A stretch of 64,000 nucleotides of DNA, taken from Archegozetes longisetosus. Lineage: Eukaryota; Arthropoda; Arachnida; Sarcoptiformes; Trhypochthoniidae. The position numbers and the translations under genes were made by a program. Under the pieces are notes generated by a model. That model made no database searches. It was not told the origin of the DNA and worked only from the letters and a program-made list of their open reading frames with translations. The stretch lies in the NCBI GenBank assembly GCA_018873245.2, contig JAEMBT020000009.1:12063112-12127111 (forward strand). Reading direction: 5' to 3'. This document shows positions 35,222 through 45,353 of the stretch, piece by piece; positions within the stretch are counted from its first letter, which is position 1; each line of letters starts with the position of its first letter.

Positions 35222-35649
35222 TAGGGTGACCAAGTGTCCCGCATTGTGTGGGATTGTCCCACATTTAAGAGTTGTGTCCCGCATACCGTATGCACCCTTT
35301 GCGGGACGGAAAATATACATTTTAAGATTTATCTTAACAGATTTTCACTGTGTTTTTATTTAATGCAATTAATGCAATTTAATTGTCAACACGTTTCTTA
35401 TCTTAAAATATGTAGAAGTCTTTAGATAAAAAGAGTTTTAATCCGTTTATCTGATACGTTGTTTTCATTCACATCGTGTGTGACTCTTATAGAGTGCAGT
35501 TATCAATCAAGTCTTTAGTTTATATTTCAAATAATTGTTATTTCAAACTGTGATCTGTAACTTCAATCAGGTTAAAACTCTAAAAAAATTTTATAATGGG
35601 ACCAAATTTTTTTGTCCCGCATTTGACAGTTTTTGACTTGGTCACACTA
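35222..35649. mobile_element. 428-bp hAT-type MITE nested in mariner relic 1
   Basis: Ends TAGGGTGACCAAGT and ACTTGGTCACACTA; 8-bp duplication AGCTGAAT at 35214-35221 and 35650-35657. Contains TGTCCCGCAT units near both ends. It differs from the neighbouring 510-bp element, so two hAT families inserted here. Confidence 0.88.
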
Positions 35650-36329
35650 AGCTGAATGGACTTTGCCTCATGAGAAAAAATAAAAATAAATTGGAAATTT
35701 TTTTTAATTTTTGAAAATAAACTAATTTAATTTTTTAAAAATTTTACCAATTTTAGACCATCACACCCCCGTCAAACAATAAGAGATTGGAAGGTCATGA
35801 TGATACTTGCAACACACAATCATAAGGTCATTGCATACGATATTCTGGGTGAAGGAGAAACTGTAGACGGAAATTGATTTAAATGATTTCTGATTAAGAA
35901 ACTCAGACCACAACTCATTAAACACAACATAAAGCAACTAAAAAACAGTTATTAAAGCACCCTATTTGTCCATGAATCTGAGACATTATATTTCAATGGG
36001 AAGAAAATTTCTACTCCTTAGAAATAGTTCTAGAAATATTTCTAGAGACTTTCTAGAAAGTTTATCGCCAAAGGGTAATTTCTAGAAATTTTCCAACACT
36101 ACTATCAACTCAGTGGCTATACAACGTGTTTTACTTCACAGAAAGCTCAACAAATAGATACAATTATGCACATATGAATATTAGATGGAATCGGTGAAAA
36201 TTGCAATCATATCTCAAGGGCTGTTAGAGATGTAAACATGTTTATATTATTACGCATTATAGCAAAACAAAGCGATTCATGAAGTCTCACTTAATTTTAG
36301 CGCTTTTTTATCTCAGTTTTGTTAGAGGT

Positions 36330-38160
36330 CAAAAGTTGACGAACTTCGAGCAAGTTTATTAGAAAAGAGCAGAGATCTTTTATTAAGTGCAGTGTGTTAC
36401 TTGACTACCCCGCGTCTTTAGTTTACTCTTATTGGCATAAATTCTCCAGAAGAGAAGCGTATAGTCTGAGAAGGGTCTATCTATTGTACCTGGAATTTTC
36501 TGAAGGCAAACATCTGAGTAGTGAAAATGACCAATATGAAGGGAAAGAAGAGACAACGATAGGCAATGTACACATAGAAAAATTAAAAGATCTATTACTA
36601 GAAGACAAATATTGTAATACTTTTGAATTGTCAGAAAATTTAGATATCAGTACTGCCAGTACCTGAAGACTTTTAAAAGAGGTAGGGGCCTAAAAGATTC
36701 TCTCGATGGTTGCCACATGATTTAACACCTGGTCAAAAACAACTGAGAGCCAATATTTGTGATGAACATCTTCAAATATATAATGCTAATGATGATATTT
36801 TGTCAAGGATTATTGCCAATGATGAGACATGGATTAAAAGTTATGACCCAAGTGACTAGAAGTTCTCGCCAATGATGGTTACTTATACTATCGACCAGAA
36901 AAGTATATGTTAAATAAAGCTTTTACGCGCTTTACATACTTAGGGATCACTTTAATATCTATGTAATCAACAATTTGAAAGCATTTATAAACTTTAATTT
37001 AGGTCTGACCTATGATAAAACAGAAAAATTAACTTTTGTATTAGTCGTTTTACTGATAGAGTTCGCAAATTGTTTACTTTGCATTAAACTTATCTCAGTT
37101 GTGCACCGAAAAAAATATTCTATTCATGAGTCCAAAAAAATACTTTTGTATGACTCAAAAACGGTTCAAAGTGAAGATGTTGTCAAGTCTGATAAAAGAC
37201 ATTTGAGTGGCTCATAGACATATATATATCTTTCAACCTGCCGTTCCAACGTCTAAAATAAAACTTCTAGCCATTTATATCTGACCTTAAGCTTAAAATA
37301 AGACGATCGCATATCTTTACCCTTTCAAACGTATTCTATCCAAAAAATATTTCTCTGGGTGTGTATTTGATGAATTTAAGTTACTTATGTTAAAGTTCGA
37401 TACAAATTATAACACTTAAATGAATTTAAAGAGAAGTTTCGCATTTAATGACTCATATCAGAAATTATATTCATCAAAATAATGACAATTATCTACTCGA
37501 TCTTTCCCTTATTTGGTTCAATTCCGATTGGCTTTTACTATTTTTTAAGCGCACACTTTGACATATACTTTTTTGGTCGATAGTACAACCACCATAAGTT
37601 TTGATATGAAAAAAGTTTATAATTTTAAAATAATGCTAGCGGTCCTAATATACATTGCAGACCCACCAAGGTAAGAGCAGTAATGCAAGATTGGAAAGCG
37701 ATGATGATGGTGGCTTTTCATGGAAATCAGATGTTTGGTTATTGAATTTTACCATAAAGCATAAACGTTACTTTTGAAATTTACATAAATTTTTGAAAGA
37801 ATACTCCCAGAGATAAAAAGAAAGCGAATTCATATTCATATCATCTTTCACGATAATGCGGCACCGCATAAGGATAAAAAATTAAAGAATTCTTTAAAGT
37901 GCATCGGTGGAGGAACTAAAACATCCCCCGTATAGTCCTGATCTTAACCGCTGTGGCTTCGATGGTATAGCGAAAATAATGAGGCAAATTAAAGATAAGA
38001 GATTTGCTAATGAAGTTTAACTTCAAGTCGCGTACGAAGAAGTTATAAGAGAAAAATTTACGAAATAGTGCTACTGGTATCAGACACCTTCCACTTCTCT
38101 GGGCCTTTGTCAACCAGACGTAAGGCGAATATATTCATTAGATTATAATTATTATTTTAC
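36330..38160 (+). pseudogene. Mariner transposase relic 2
   Basis: Segments in order on the plus strand: LTNFEQVY, YSLRRVYLLYLEFSEG (HTH-linker region), LKDLLLEDKYCNT, WLPHDLTPGQKQLRANICDE, RIIANDETWIKSYDPSD (first catalytic Asp region). After the nested insertion: RPTKVRAVMQDWKAMM, HDNAAPHK (second Asp), PPYSPDLNRCGFDG (third Asp region) and a C-terminal part. Numerous stops and shifts, so inactive. Confidence 0.82.
36888..37583. mobile_element. 696-bp Tc1/mariner-type nonautonomous element inside the dead mariner
   Basis: Inverted ends CTATCGACCAGAAAAGTATA and its match at the right (TATACTTTTTTGGTCGATAG) with TA on both flanks (36886-36887 and 37584-37585). An 80-codon frame at 36975-37217 has no recognisable family. 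Confidence 0.72.
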
Positions 38161-38629
38161 CATTAAATATACTTTTAAAGATATGAAACTGCGATTTTCA
38201 CTGATTCCATCTAATAAAGCAGGAATTCTACTCATAATAAAAATTTCTTTTCAAAAAGTGTTTCATAGAATTAATAAGTTTCATCATATTATACATGCAT
38301 TTTAATATTTGGGGACAAATATAAAATAATAAATTGATGAATCTAAATCAAAATTTAGTGAACAATTCAAATTTCCAAAATGTGAACTCAAATCATAAAA
38401 TCAAAGCTCGAAAATTACTACTTCTTGATGCAACATGCTGATTGACGTCTTTATTTTATTTAATCAAAACCAGTAAATAATAAAGAACGTAAGTAATGAT
38501 ATAGGCTCTTTAAAAGACAAAGAAGTAATATATTTAGAACTATTGTAACATTGTTTGTGGTACTTTGAGATAACTTTGGATTTGGATCAGCTCAAAAACA
38601 TGGCCTAATACATACAGGTCTTTATGACT

Positions 38630-38770
38630 ACAGTCGTCTCTCGTTATTATGAACGGCCGAATGTATTAGGTTGTTCTGTCCAGGTTTCTACAAGCTATAA
38701 TACACTCTTTGACATGTTATTTAGTTCGCAAACTATGCACTATATCCGATATAGTAAATCTCGTTTTAGA
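38630..38770. repeat. Fragment of a pogo-like MITE family
   Basis: The stretch starts CAGTCGTCTCTCGTTATTAT and carries the GTTCGCAAACTATGCACTATATC block also seen at 47550-47755 and 53422-53592. The right terminus is not clear. Confidence 0.45.
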
Positions 38771-38805
38771 CAACAGACTTTTGTTATGAGGTTGTTCAGA
38801 AAGTC

Positions 38806-39145
38806 CTGTCGCAAGTTTAAACTTTTATAACTTTTAAACTACTTAAGATTTTCTCAAGCAGTTTTCACTGGTTAATAGTGCAGTTTTCAAAATTTGAATA
38901 AATAATTTTTATTTGGTTTATTGTTTAAAAATTGGCAAATAAATAGTTAATAAGAAATGTCACTGGTTCCATTATTATTGTAATGCATCTGTGATACTTA
39001 TTAACTCTTTATTTGCCATTGTTCAAATAATAAACCAAATAAAAATTATTTATACAAATTTTGAAAACTGCACTATTAACCAGTGAAAACTGCTTGATAA
39101 AATCTTAAGTAGTTTAAAAGTTACAAAAGTTTAAACTTGCGACAG
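38806..39145. mobile_element. 340-bp palindromic MITE, cut at its right end by the next element
   Basis: CTGTCGCAAGTTTAAACTTT at the left and its inverse at the right bound arms of about 150 bp that pair almost throughout. The left side extends outward (GGTTGTTCAGAAAGTC), but the right arm stops at CTTGCGACAG, where the 611-bp family copy 2 begins. Confidence 0.68.
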
Positions 39146-39146
39146 A

Positions 39147-40562
39147 AGAATATTGCCGGAAAGTCTATGGGATTTTGCCTAATTTGGCACCCGGGATATG
39201 ATGATATATTTTAATAGAGGTCATCAACCTGATCAAAATTGCCAATGGGCCCACTTCCGTACAACTTATAGTTTAAGCGTTAGATGGTGTTTAAGTTCTA
39301 AAATGGGATAAAATATAGATTTATTCGGTGGATATTATGGACATCGAAAAATGGTTTTCATATTTCTAGTCAGCGTTAAATTCTACATCTAAACCATATA
39401 TCATATATTCAAAAATCTTAAAAATTCGAACAAAATTCGAATATCTCAAAAACTATTCGATATAAAAAATTTTTGATTTGATATTTGGATTCATCGTTAA
39501 AAAATACATATCGACAGTTATGTGGTATCTCGGGTATGCACATCTGCCCGAGATTCTAATTCCCGCAGAATTTCTTAATGATATCTGCGTGGAATTGGAG
39601 GAACAAGAGTTAGCCTCGGCGGCGACTAAAATGGAGAGTCCGGCGAGGGCGAAGGGTGGGGTCTCCACCAAAATATTACATTTTACATCGCGATTAAATA
39701 TGTTATCATATCGTCGGCTTAGAATTATTCAATACTATCTCACGAAAAAACACAAAAACAGTTTTCGAGATAATCGCTTTTGAAGTTTGAAATCGTGAGT
39801 GAGAGAAAGATGAGATATTGATATGAAATGGATATATATAATAATTGGGCGACTTCTCAGCTTCAAATTTACTGCTTCGAAATTTTTGTCAACGGGTCCA
39901 AAACTAGAATATTATTTGAATAATTATTGCTATACTTTTAGTTTTCTCTTAATTTTCTGAAAAAATTCGAGAATTATACGATACTATCCGCAAAATATAG
40001 GAATAATTGAATATTTCAACTGTTAAAATACAGAAACATGAAAATTTCAAGGAATCGAAAATATATTTAATATCTACATGAAATATACTTTCTAAATATT
40101 ATTAAGAATGACGATCGGTAAAAGTGGAGAGAACGCGAACAACTTACTTTTTCACAATTAACCATATATTCTGACTCCCAATGATACATGGACAACAGAT
40201 ATACTATTAAAAATGAGCTAGGTCAATTTTTCAAAAATTTCAAAAGTTGCTCCGATTTCGACAAACTTTTTTTTGTTTGAAAGCTTATGAAAAAACAAGT
40301 CAAAATTTGATATTTTCAATTTTTTATACCGTCAAATTATTCGAGAAAACCAGTAAAATCATTAAAATTCTCACTTTTTTCGTGATTTTATGCTAAGGGG
40401 TTGAGATATTTTGATTATTTTTTATTCATAAGTTAGAGGATTGGATGTACTCCAATGATCTGCCAATAACTCATTTTCGCCAAAATTTGACGATAGGACT
40501 GAATAATTCTCAGCCGACGATATATTTAAAAATATGATAGGCAGGGTTCGGCAATGTTCTTA
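39147..40562. mobile_element. 611-bp family, copy 2, interrupted by an 808-bp element
   Basis: Same sequence and orientation as 31907-32517. Taking out 39712-40523 restores the uninterrupted repeat (GTTATCATAT joined to TTAAAAATATGATAGG), so copy 1 serves as the empty site. Confidence 0.8.
39712..40519. mobile_element. 808-bp nonautonomous DNA element with ATAT target duplication
   Basis: Ends CGTCGGCTTAGAATTATTCA and TGAATAATTCTCAGCCGACG form a 28-bp inverted repeat with 3 mismatches. ATAT (39708-39711 and 40520-40523) is duplicated when compared with the empty site in copy 1. No coding frame of note. The superfamily is uncertain. Confidence 0.85.
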
Positions 40563-40627
40563 CTATGAAGTGAACAATAAAACCTTATATAAATGATGAA
40601 AAATCACATAAAAATGCTAGGTAAATA

Positions 40628-41123
40628 CACTCAAAACTCGTTTTTGTGTACGCATTTCGTCTCAGAAATCTGTACACAAAAATGAAAAATACATGTTACA
40701 AGCTATATTTTTATTGATAAATGTCACAATTAAGAAAATGTGAGTTAATCTTTATCTGTTGGATTATAGTAATCGGTAAGAGCGCTTTGTTTCAATTTAT
40801 TAGAACACATGATAACTTTCTTCTCGAGTTTTCCTAACATTTCATAATCACTATCGTTGCAATTATATAGTGAACCAAAGTAACGCTGCAACGATTGAAT
40901 ATAAGACAGGGCTTGAGATCTTGTAGTAAAATTGATGTAATAGAAAAGTACAGTTCAATACTCCTAAAATGCTTGTACACAAAATACACAAAAATGAGTG
41001 TACACAAAAGTGGATACATTTTTCTATAGTCATGTATGGTAAGAACGTTTTATTTTTTATACCTGTACACAAAAATGCATTGTACACCAAATCGGATGTA
41101 CATAAAAATGAGTTTTTAGTGCA
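40628..41123. repeat. Inverted-repeat element with TGTACACAAAAATG arrays
   Basis: Ends CACTCAAAACTCGTTTTTGT and ACATAAAAATGAGTTTTTAGTG are inverted. The motif TGTACACAAAAATG recurs at least five times, mainly in 40930-41110. Apparently a nonautonomous element; no target duplication fixed. Confidence 0.5.
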
Positions 41124-41465
41124 CATCTAGTATCTATTAGCCAAAAAATTCAACATTTTTCTTACTTTTATTTTTAACTTTTTAATTTAGTAATATTTAC
41201 ATATAATTGACTTTAAAACTATAAATTAACATCACAAGTATACCCTTAAAAGAAGTAAAAGTTAATAATTTCAACTAAAACAGTCACCTGATATTAATTA
41301 TTTATTATTAGCTCTGGCTTCGCTGATTATAAGAATTATATATTTTTTATCAGAATTTTTACCTAAAAATTAATTTAGCACATGCAAATATTCACAGAAA
41401 TTTAGAAATAAAACATCAAGATTTGATATCTTATAGTTTAAATTAATTTCTTGTTTTAAGTCAAG

Positions 41466-42053
41466 ATGAGATTTATTATAATCCTTTATACTGCAATATG
41501 GTATGGAAATTTTATTTTTTAAATCCTTTTAATAAATATTTTTATTTAAAGTATTGCATCAGCCAATGATTTTAAGGACACGTGGTCAATTGTAAATTAC
41601 GGATGTAGTGTGTCCTCAACTTACTCAGAATCAAAAAATACAACTGTAAGTCTTGTGCGAAAACCCCAAAGATTTGGGGATAATTGTACACAAGAAAATG
41701 CCTTGATATTGGAAAATGATTGCATTGAACAGGTTAGTATATAAATTTTTGCAAATTTTTTTCTGAAATAAGCAATGGTTTGAATCTTTCAGTTCACCAA
41801 TGACACCAATAACTTTGATTTGACTAAACCTTTTCATAATCCAGACTATTATCCTAATTCGTATGGACAAGTCTCATGTAATCTCTTTGCTCCTAGCTAT
41901 GAAACCTTCAGAGCAAATCTAACTTTATTAGTCTGGTATGTATGCAGAGGTCGCAAACCAGAAGGCTATATGGATGCCACCTATTATATCACAGACAAAA
42001 TCGACCATGATCTTCATTTCAAGTGTGTTAGACATGTATATGTTAATGAATAA
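41466..42053 (+). CDS. Small secreted cysteine-containing protein, three exons
   Basis: Exons 41466-41500, 41552-41732 and 41793-42053 join in phase through GT-AG introns of 51 and 60 nt. They give a protein of about 158 aa. The N-terminus (MRFIIILYTAICIASA) is a signal peptide with a likely cut near SA-ND. The mature part has six cysteines (YGCSV, GDNCT, ENDCIE, QVSCN, WYVCRG, HFKCV), enough for three disulfides, and NTT and NLT glycosylation sequons. There is no membrane span after the signal. I do not recognise the family. Its place among transposons and its short introns suggest a lineage-specific extracellular or salivary-type protein. That role is inference only. Confidence 0.7.
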
Positions 42054-42059
42054 TTTAGT

Positions 42060-42900
42060 CTGCTAATTGCATTACAGAATTAAATAATTTATTAATATAA
42101 TGAATAAAACATGAATAGTATTATACTCAATTTAACGGTTAATATATTAAATGATGGGAACAAAAACAGAATTTATTAATGATTATACTAATAAAATAGA
42201 TAAACTATTAAACCATAGTAATAATCAGAAAATAATAATACGCATCCTTATATTGATTTTATTTTTGTGTTTGTCTTTTCAGTCTTTCTAAAATAAACTG
42301 ATTCTTTCTCTCATCATTCTATTTTTAGATTCAATTAACCATTTTTCATTAATCTCTCCTAACTTACCCATCAACGCTTCGTTTTATACTCCTGAATCCA
42401 ACATCTGATCATCTTAATAGACTCAACATAGACTACTTAGTTAGCAATTAATTCTTCAAACTTTCTAGCTCAGTTCAACAAGTTTTCAAATTTAACGATA
42501 TAATTATTTAGGATTTAAAGTATTTTGTCAATTTCATTAAACGTTAATATTCAATAAAATCTTTTACACGGCATGAAATAAAAGAACGCATTCACTTAAG
42601 AGATTTTTACTGTTGCATTACCTAATACCCCTTACTCGTTATGTTATCCTAAACTTAACTAAACCGAATATAAATTTATTAAATATCAAAGGTGATAGTT
42701 TGAATTCAAACATTTATTCTTAGAGATGCTCATTTAACTTAACCACAATAAGAGAATAGGTAATTTCTGAAGTTAATATCTTTATTCTTGTATATTTTTT
42801 ACATAATATATCATACATGTCAATTTAAGAGTCAAATCTTTTGTTTCATTCATATTATATCAGATTTGACTAGTAAAAATAAATATCGTTCTGGATCGGT
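42060..42900. other. Spacer with decayed coding-like fragments
   Basis: On the minus strand, broken frames around 42300-42480 (FEELIAN) resemble pieces near 43430 (VEELIADQ), so this may be a further degraded copy of the unit at 42.9-44.5 kb. Confidence 0.3.
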
Positions 42901-42949
42901 CAGATTAAGTTCATTACATCGTTCAGGTTTAATCAGTTTTGAATGTATT

Positions 42950-43200
42950 AAATGCAAGATCAGTTAAATAGTTTAAAGTATACAAGCACAATAGTACCAG
43001 ATGATATAAGAAAAAAACATGTTAATGAAAAAGGTTTTAGTATTTGTTCAAGCGAAAGAAGAGCATCCTGAATTAACTAAACCATAGCCTTGTAAGATGA
43101 TAGGGATACCAGATTCAAGTCTTAAGCATATTATGAAAGATTCAAACATGAAGTTTTTATCGTCATGAGGTACCTATAAATACAAAGATAACAGATATTA
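42950..43200 (+). pseudogene. Broken copy of the small HTH-like gene at 44164-44481
   Basis: In alternating frames the plus strand reads VPDDIRKKH, FVQAKEEHPELTK, MIGIPDSSLKHIMKDSNMKF. This aligns with the intact minus-strand frame (HIRKYDRMD, FMQAKKEHPDYKK, LIGVSNSYLKRVMKDLDIKI). Stops and shifts make it dead. The two copies face each other. Confidence 0.6.
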
Positions 43201-43599
43201 AAAGTACAGTAAGTTTCAAAAATGTGTGATATTTATTAATGTTGAATTGATTCTTACAAAAGTAAAATTTTTCACACTATTGAAATCTACTTTACTAAAA
43301 AGTTACCTTTAAGAGGTGGAGCTATAGCGAACACAAACGAAGCGCTTTAATTAGTATCCCCTAACGACATCTCTGAAATGGAAATGACACCAATTATAAA
43401 CCATGATAATATGTTAAGTGATTACTTGATCAGCGATTAATTCTTCAACCATTTGGTGAGAAAATATTAAGTTTTACCCAATTATATAAGTTTAACTCTC
43501 CATAATAGAAAAAGTATATCAATGTTAAAACAAGTACAATTAAAATACTAACTAATACATAAGTTCAAACCCTTATCTTTTTGTTTTCAGAACAAAGTG

Positions 43600-43985
43600 A
43601 TTTAAATTTTTCATCGGCGTTATTTATTAACTCTTCTGTTAGCATGCTTATTTATAACTTATAGAAAGAGTATGAATTAAGCGATGTTTAGCTCTTTCCT
43701 TATTGTTGGTTCTAACTACAGGTTTCTTGTTCAGCAAAGCCTGAATTTTTCTTCATCATAGTGATTGACATCCTTTAACTCCCTCTCTAAAATAAGTATT
43801 TTGTTGTCCTTTAATTCAATTTCTTCATCCATTCTTTCGATAGCTTCGACAGTTGCAGTACCAAGTTCTTCTAAAACTCTATTTTCTGTATATAATTGAT
43901 CAGCAACTTTAGCTTTAGATCCAACAGAAAGTTGATTAAATTCAACGCAATCTTTTTTTAATTTTACATTGTATTTGTTTCAATT
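43600..43985 (-). pseudogene. Coiled-coil-like fragment
   Basis: The minus strand from about 43970 reads DCVEFNQLSVGSKAKVADQL, then ELGTATVEAIERMDEEIELK and ILILERELKDVNHYDEE before a stop. It is rich in charged heptads, consistent with a coiled coil. The start is unclear. It lies next to the HTH-like gene, so both may come from one element. Confidence 0.4.
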
Positions 43986-44163
43986 GATTCTTGTTTGCTA
44001 TTTCAATCAACGATATTTATTATTAAATAAAAAGAAGACTAAGACAGTATTCTTAATTTTTCAAAGACTCTACTGTCTTATTGAAAGTTTCTTCAAAATC
44101 ATATTCATCTGTTTTACTTCCTCCTTTTTTATTTAATTTCTCAATACTAGATTTATGTTTATT

Positions 44164-44481
44164 TTATAATTTTGTATCTTTTTTTATCTTTGTTAGTTTT
44201 ATTTTCTTGTGATGTCTCTTGATATTCTTTTTCTTATGATGTTTCTTGTCAACTGGTATATCATGTCTATAAAAGATTTTGATATCAAGATCTTTCATCA
44301 CCCTCTTTAGATAACTATTCGAAACTCCAATTAATGCACATAACTGATTTTTCTTGTAATCTGGATGTTCTTTTTTAGCTTGCATAAATCTAAGAATAAC
44401 ATCCATACGATCATATTTTCTTATATGTTCTGGTTGTATATTTGATAATTCTTTAATGTCATTTAAAACCTTTGAATTCAT
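44164..44481 (-). CDS. Small basic HTH-like protein of a probable mobile or Polinton-like element
   Basis: An intact 105-codon frame with start ATG at 44481. Residues 25-65 (VILRFMQAKKEHP, KNQLCALIGVSNSYLKRVMK) look like a helix-turn-helix of the kind found in mobile-element and phage-like regulators. The tail is a histidine- and lysine-rich nuclear-localisation-like segment (KKHHKKKNIKRHHKKIKLTK). A decayed inverted copy lies at 42950-43200, so the unit has been duplicated like a transposon component. Assignment to a Polinton is only a guess, resting on the polymerase relic elsewhere in the window. DNA binding is inferred from the fold. Confidence 0.5.
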   Translation of the reverse strand: MNSKVLNDIKELSNIQPEHIRKYDRMDVILRFMQAKKEHPDYKKNQLCALIGVSNSYLKRVMKDLDIKIFYRHDIPVDKKHHKKKNIKRHHKKIKLTKIKKDTKL

Positions 44482-44789
44482 CTTGAATTATTTAAATAAC
44501 TAGAAAAATGTAGAATTTTTTAAAACTTCTTAAATGATCGAAGATGACCGAAAGTGAACGGATTAAGATACCATAAAATTCTGTGTGAAAGATACTTAAA
44601 AAGACTCCTTAAGATTCTTTAAGACTTTTAAAGAGTCTTCATAAGATACTTTCAAGGAGTTTAACTATGCTGCTGACTGCATAAGCTTGGAATAACGTGT
44701 CAAATATTTTTATGGATATTAGAATTTTGATGCTTATCTAGATATCTTTCACATACAACTCCACCCCATTCACATTTTAAAGTTTTATA

Positions 44790-45290
44790 ATATTTCATAA
44801 CCTCTGTATAACTTATAGTTTATCCGCTAGATGTCCTTAAAGTAAACGTTTAAAATGAATCTTCGATTTTCTCTAAGGATATTATAGATATCGAAAAACG
44901 AGTTTCATAATTGTAATCAGCGTTAAATTCTACATCGAAATCATATATCATATAATAAAAAATCTTAAAGTGGAAAACTTCTATATAAAATATTTAAAGT
45001 CGAATATCTCGAAAAGTATTCGATATAAAAAATTGGATTTCATATTCGGAATCAACGTTAAAAAATGCATATAGATAAGTTGAAAAGTCAATTTATAAAA
45101 TAACGAATTTCATACTGCCATCCATACAGGGGATGGAGCTGAAAAATCTGCTCTTATAAAATCATGGCTCAACTAAGCGAACCCACTCGCGTCACTTGTC
45201 GCCGCCGAAAACCTCAATCGCAATTCTTTTAGGAGTGCTGAGTGGGGGCGAAGGGTGGGGTCTCCACCTATGCATTAATGTATCAATAAT
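44790..45290. mobile_element. 611-bp family, diverged copy 3
   Basis: Shares ordered blocks with copies 1 and 2: ACTTATAGTTTA, GGATATTA..GATATCGAAAAA, GCGTTAAATTCTACATCGAA, TCGAATATCTCGAAAA, and GGGCGAAGGGTGGGGTCTCC. It lies directly left of the duplicated GTPBP10 segment. Confidence 0.65.
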
Positions 45291-45353
45291 AACAAATAAT
45301 TATATCTTATATTATATAATTGATAGTCAGGGTTTGTTAAACTTCTTTGGTAG

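Larger units (their letters stand above)
34126..35990 (+). pseudogene. Mariner transposase relic 1, split by two hAT-type insertions
   Basis: Read on the plus strand. The N-terminal part (FESVSVQEQRAFIKISVLL, VVHHELKTAL, YRSGERISCEDLPRSGHPVT) is a mariner HTH domain and linker. Then come LGYRKVASKYVPHTLT, LLHRIVT and SYDPKDPKTAAE. Past two insertions it continues with RPSHPRQTIRDWKVMM and VIAYDILGEGETVDGN. It ends before the last catalytic Asp block. Frameshifts and stops throughout. Removing 34676-35193 and 35222-35657 joins the frame across both sites. Confidence 0.8.
36181..38214 (+). mobile_element. Full-length but dead mariner element
   Basis: Terminal inverted repeats start TTAGATGGAATC at 36181 and end GATTCCATCTAA at 38214, flanked by TA on both sides (36179-36180 and 38215-38216). 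Without the nested insertion (36888-37585) the element is about 1.34 kb, the usual mariner size. Confidence 0.85.
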
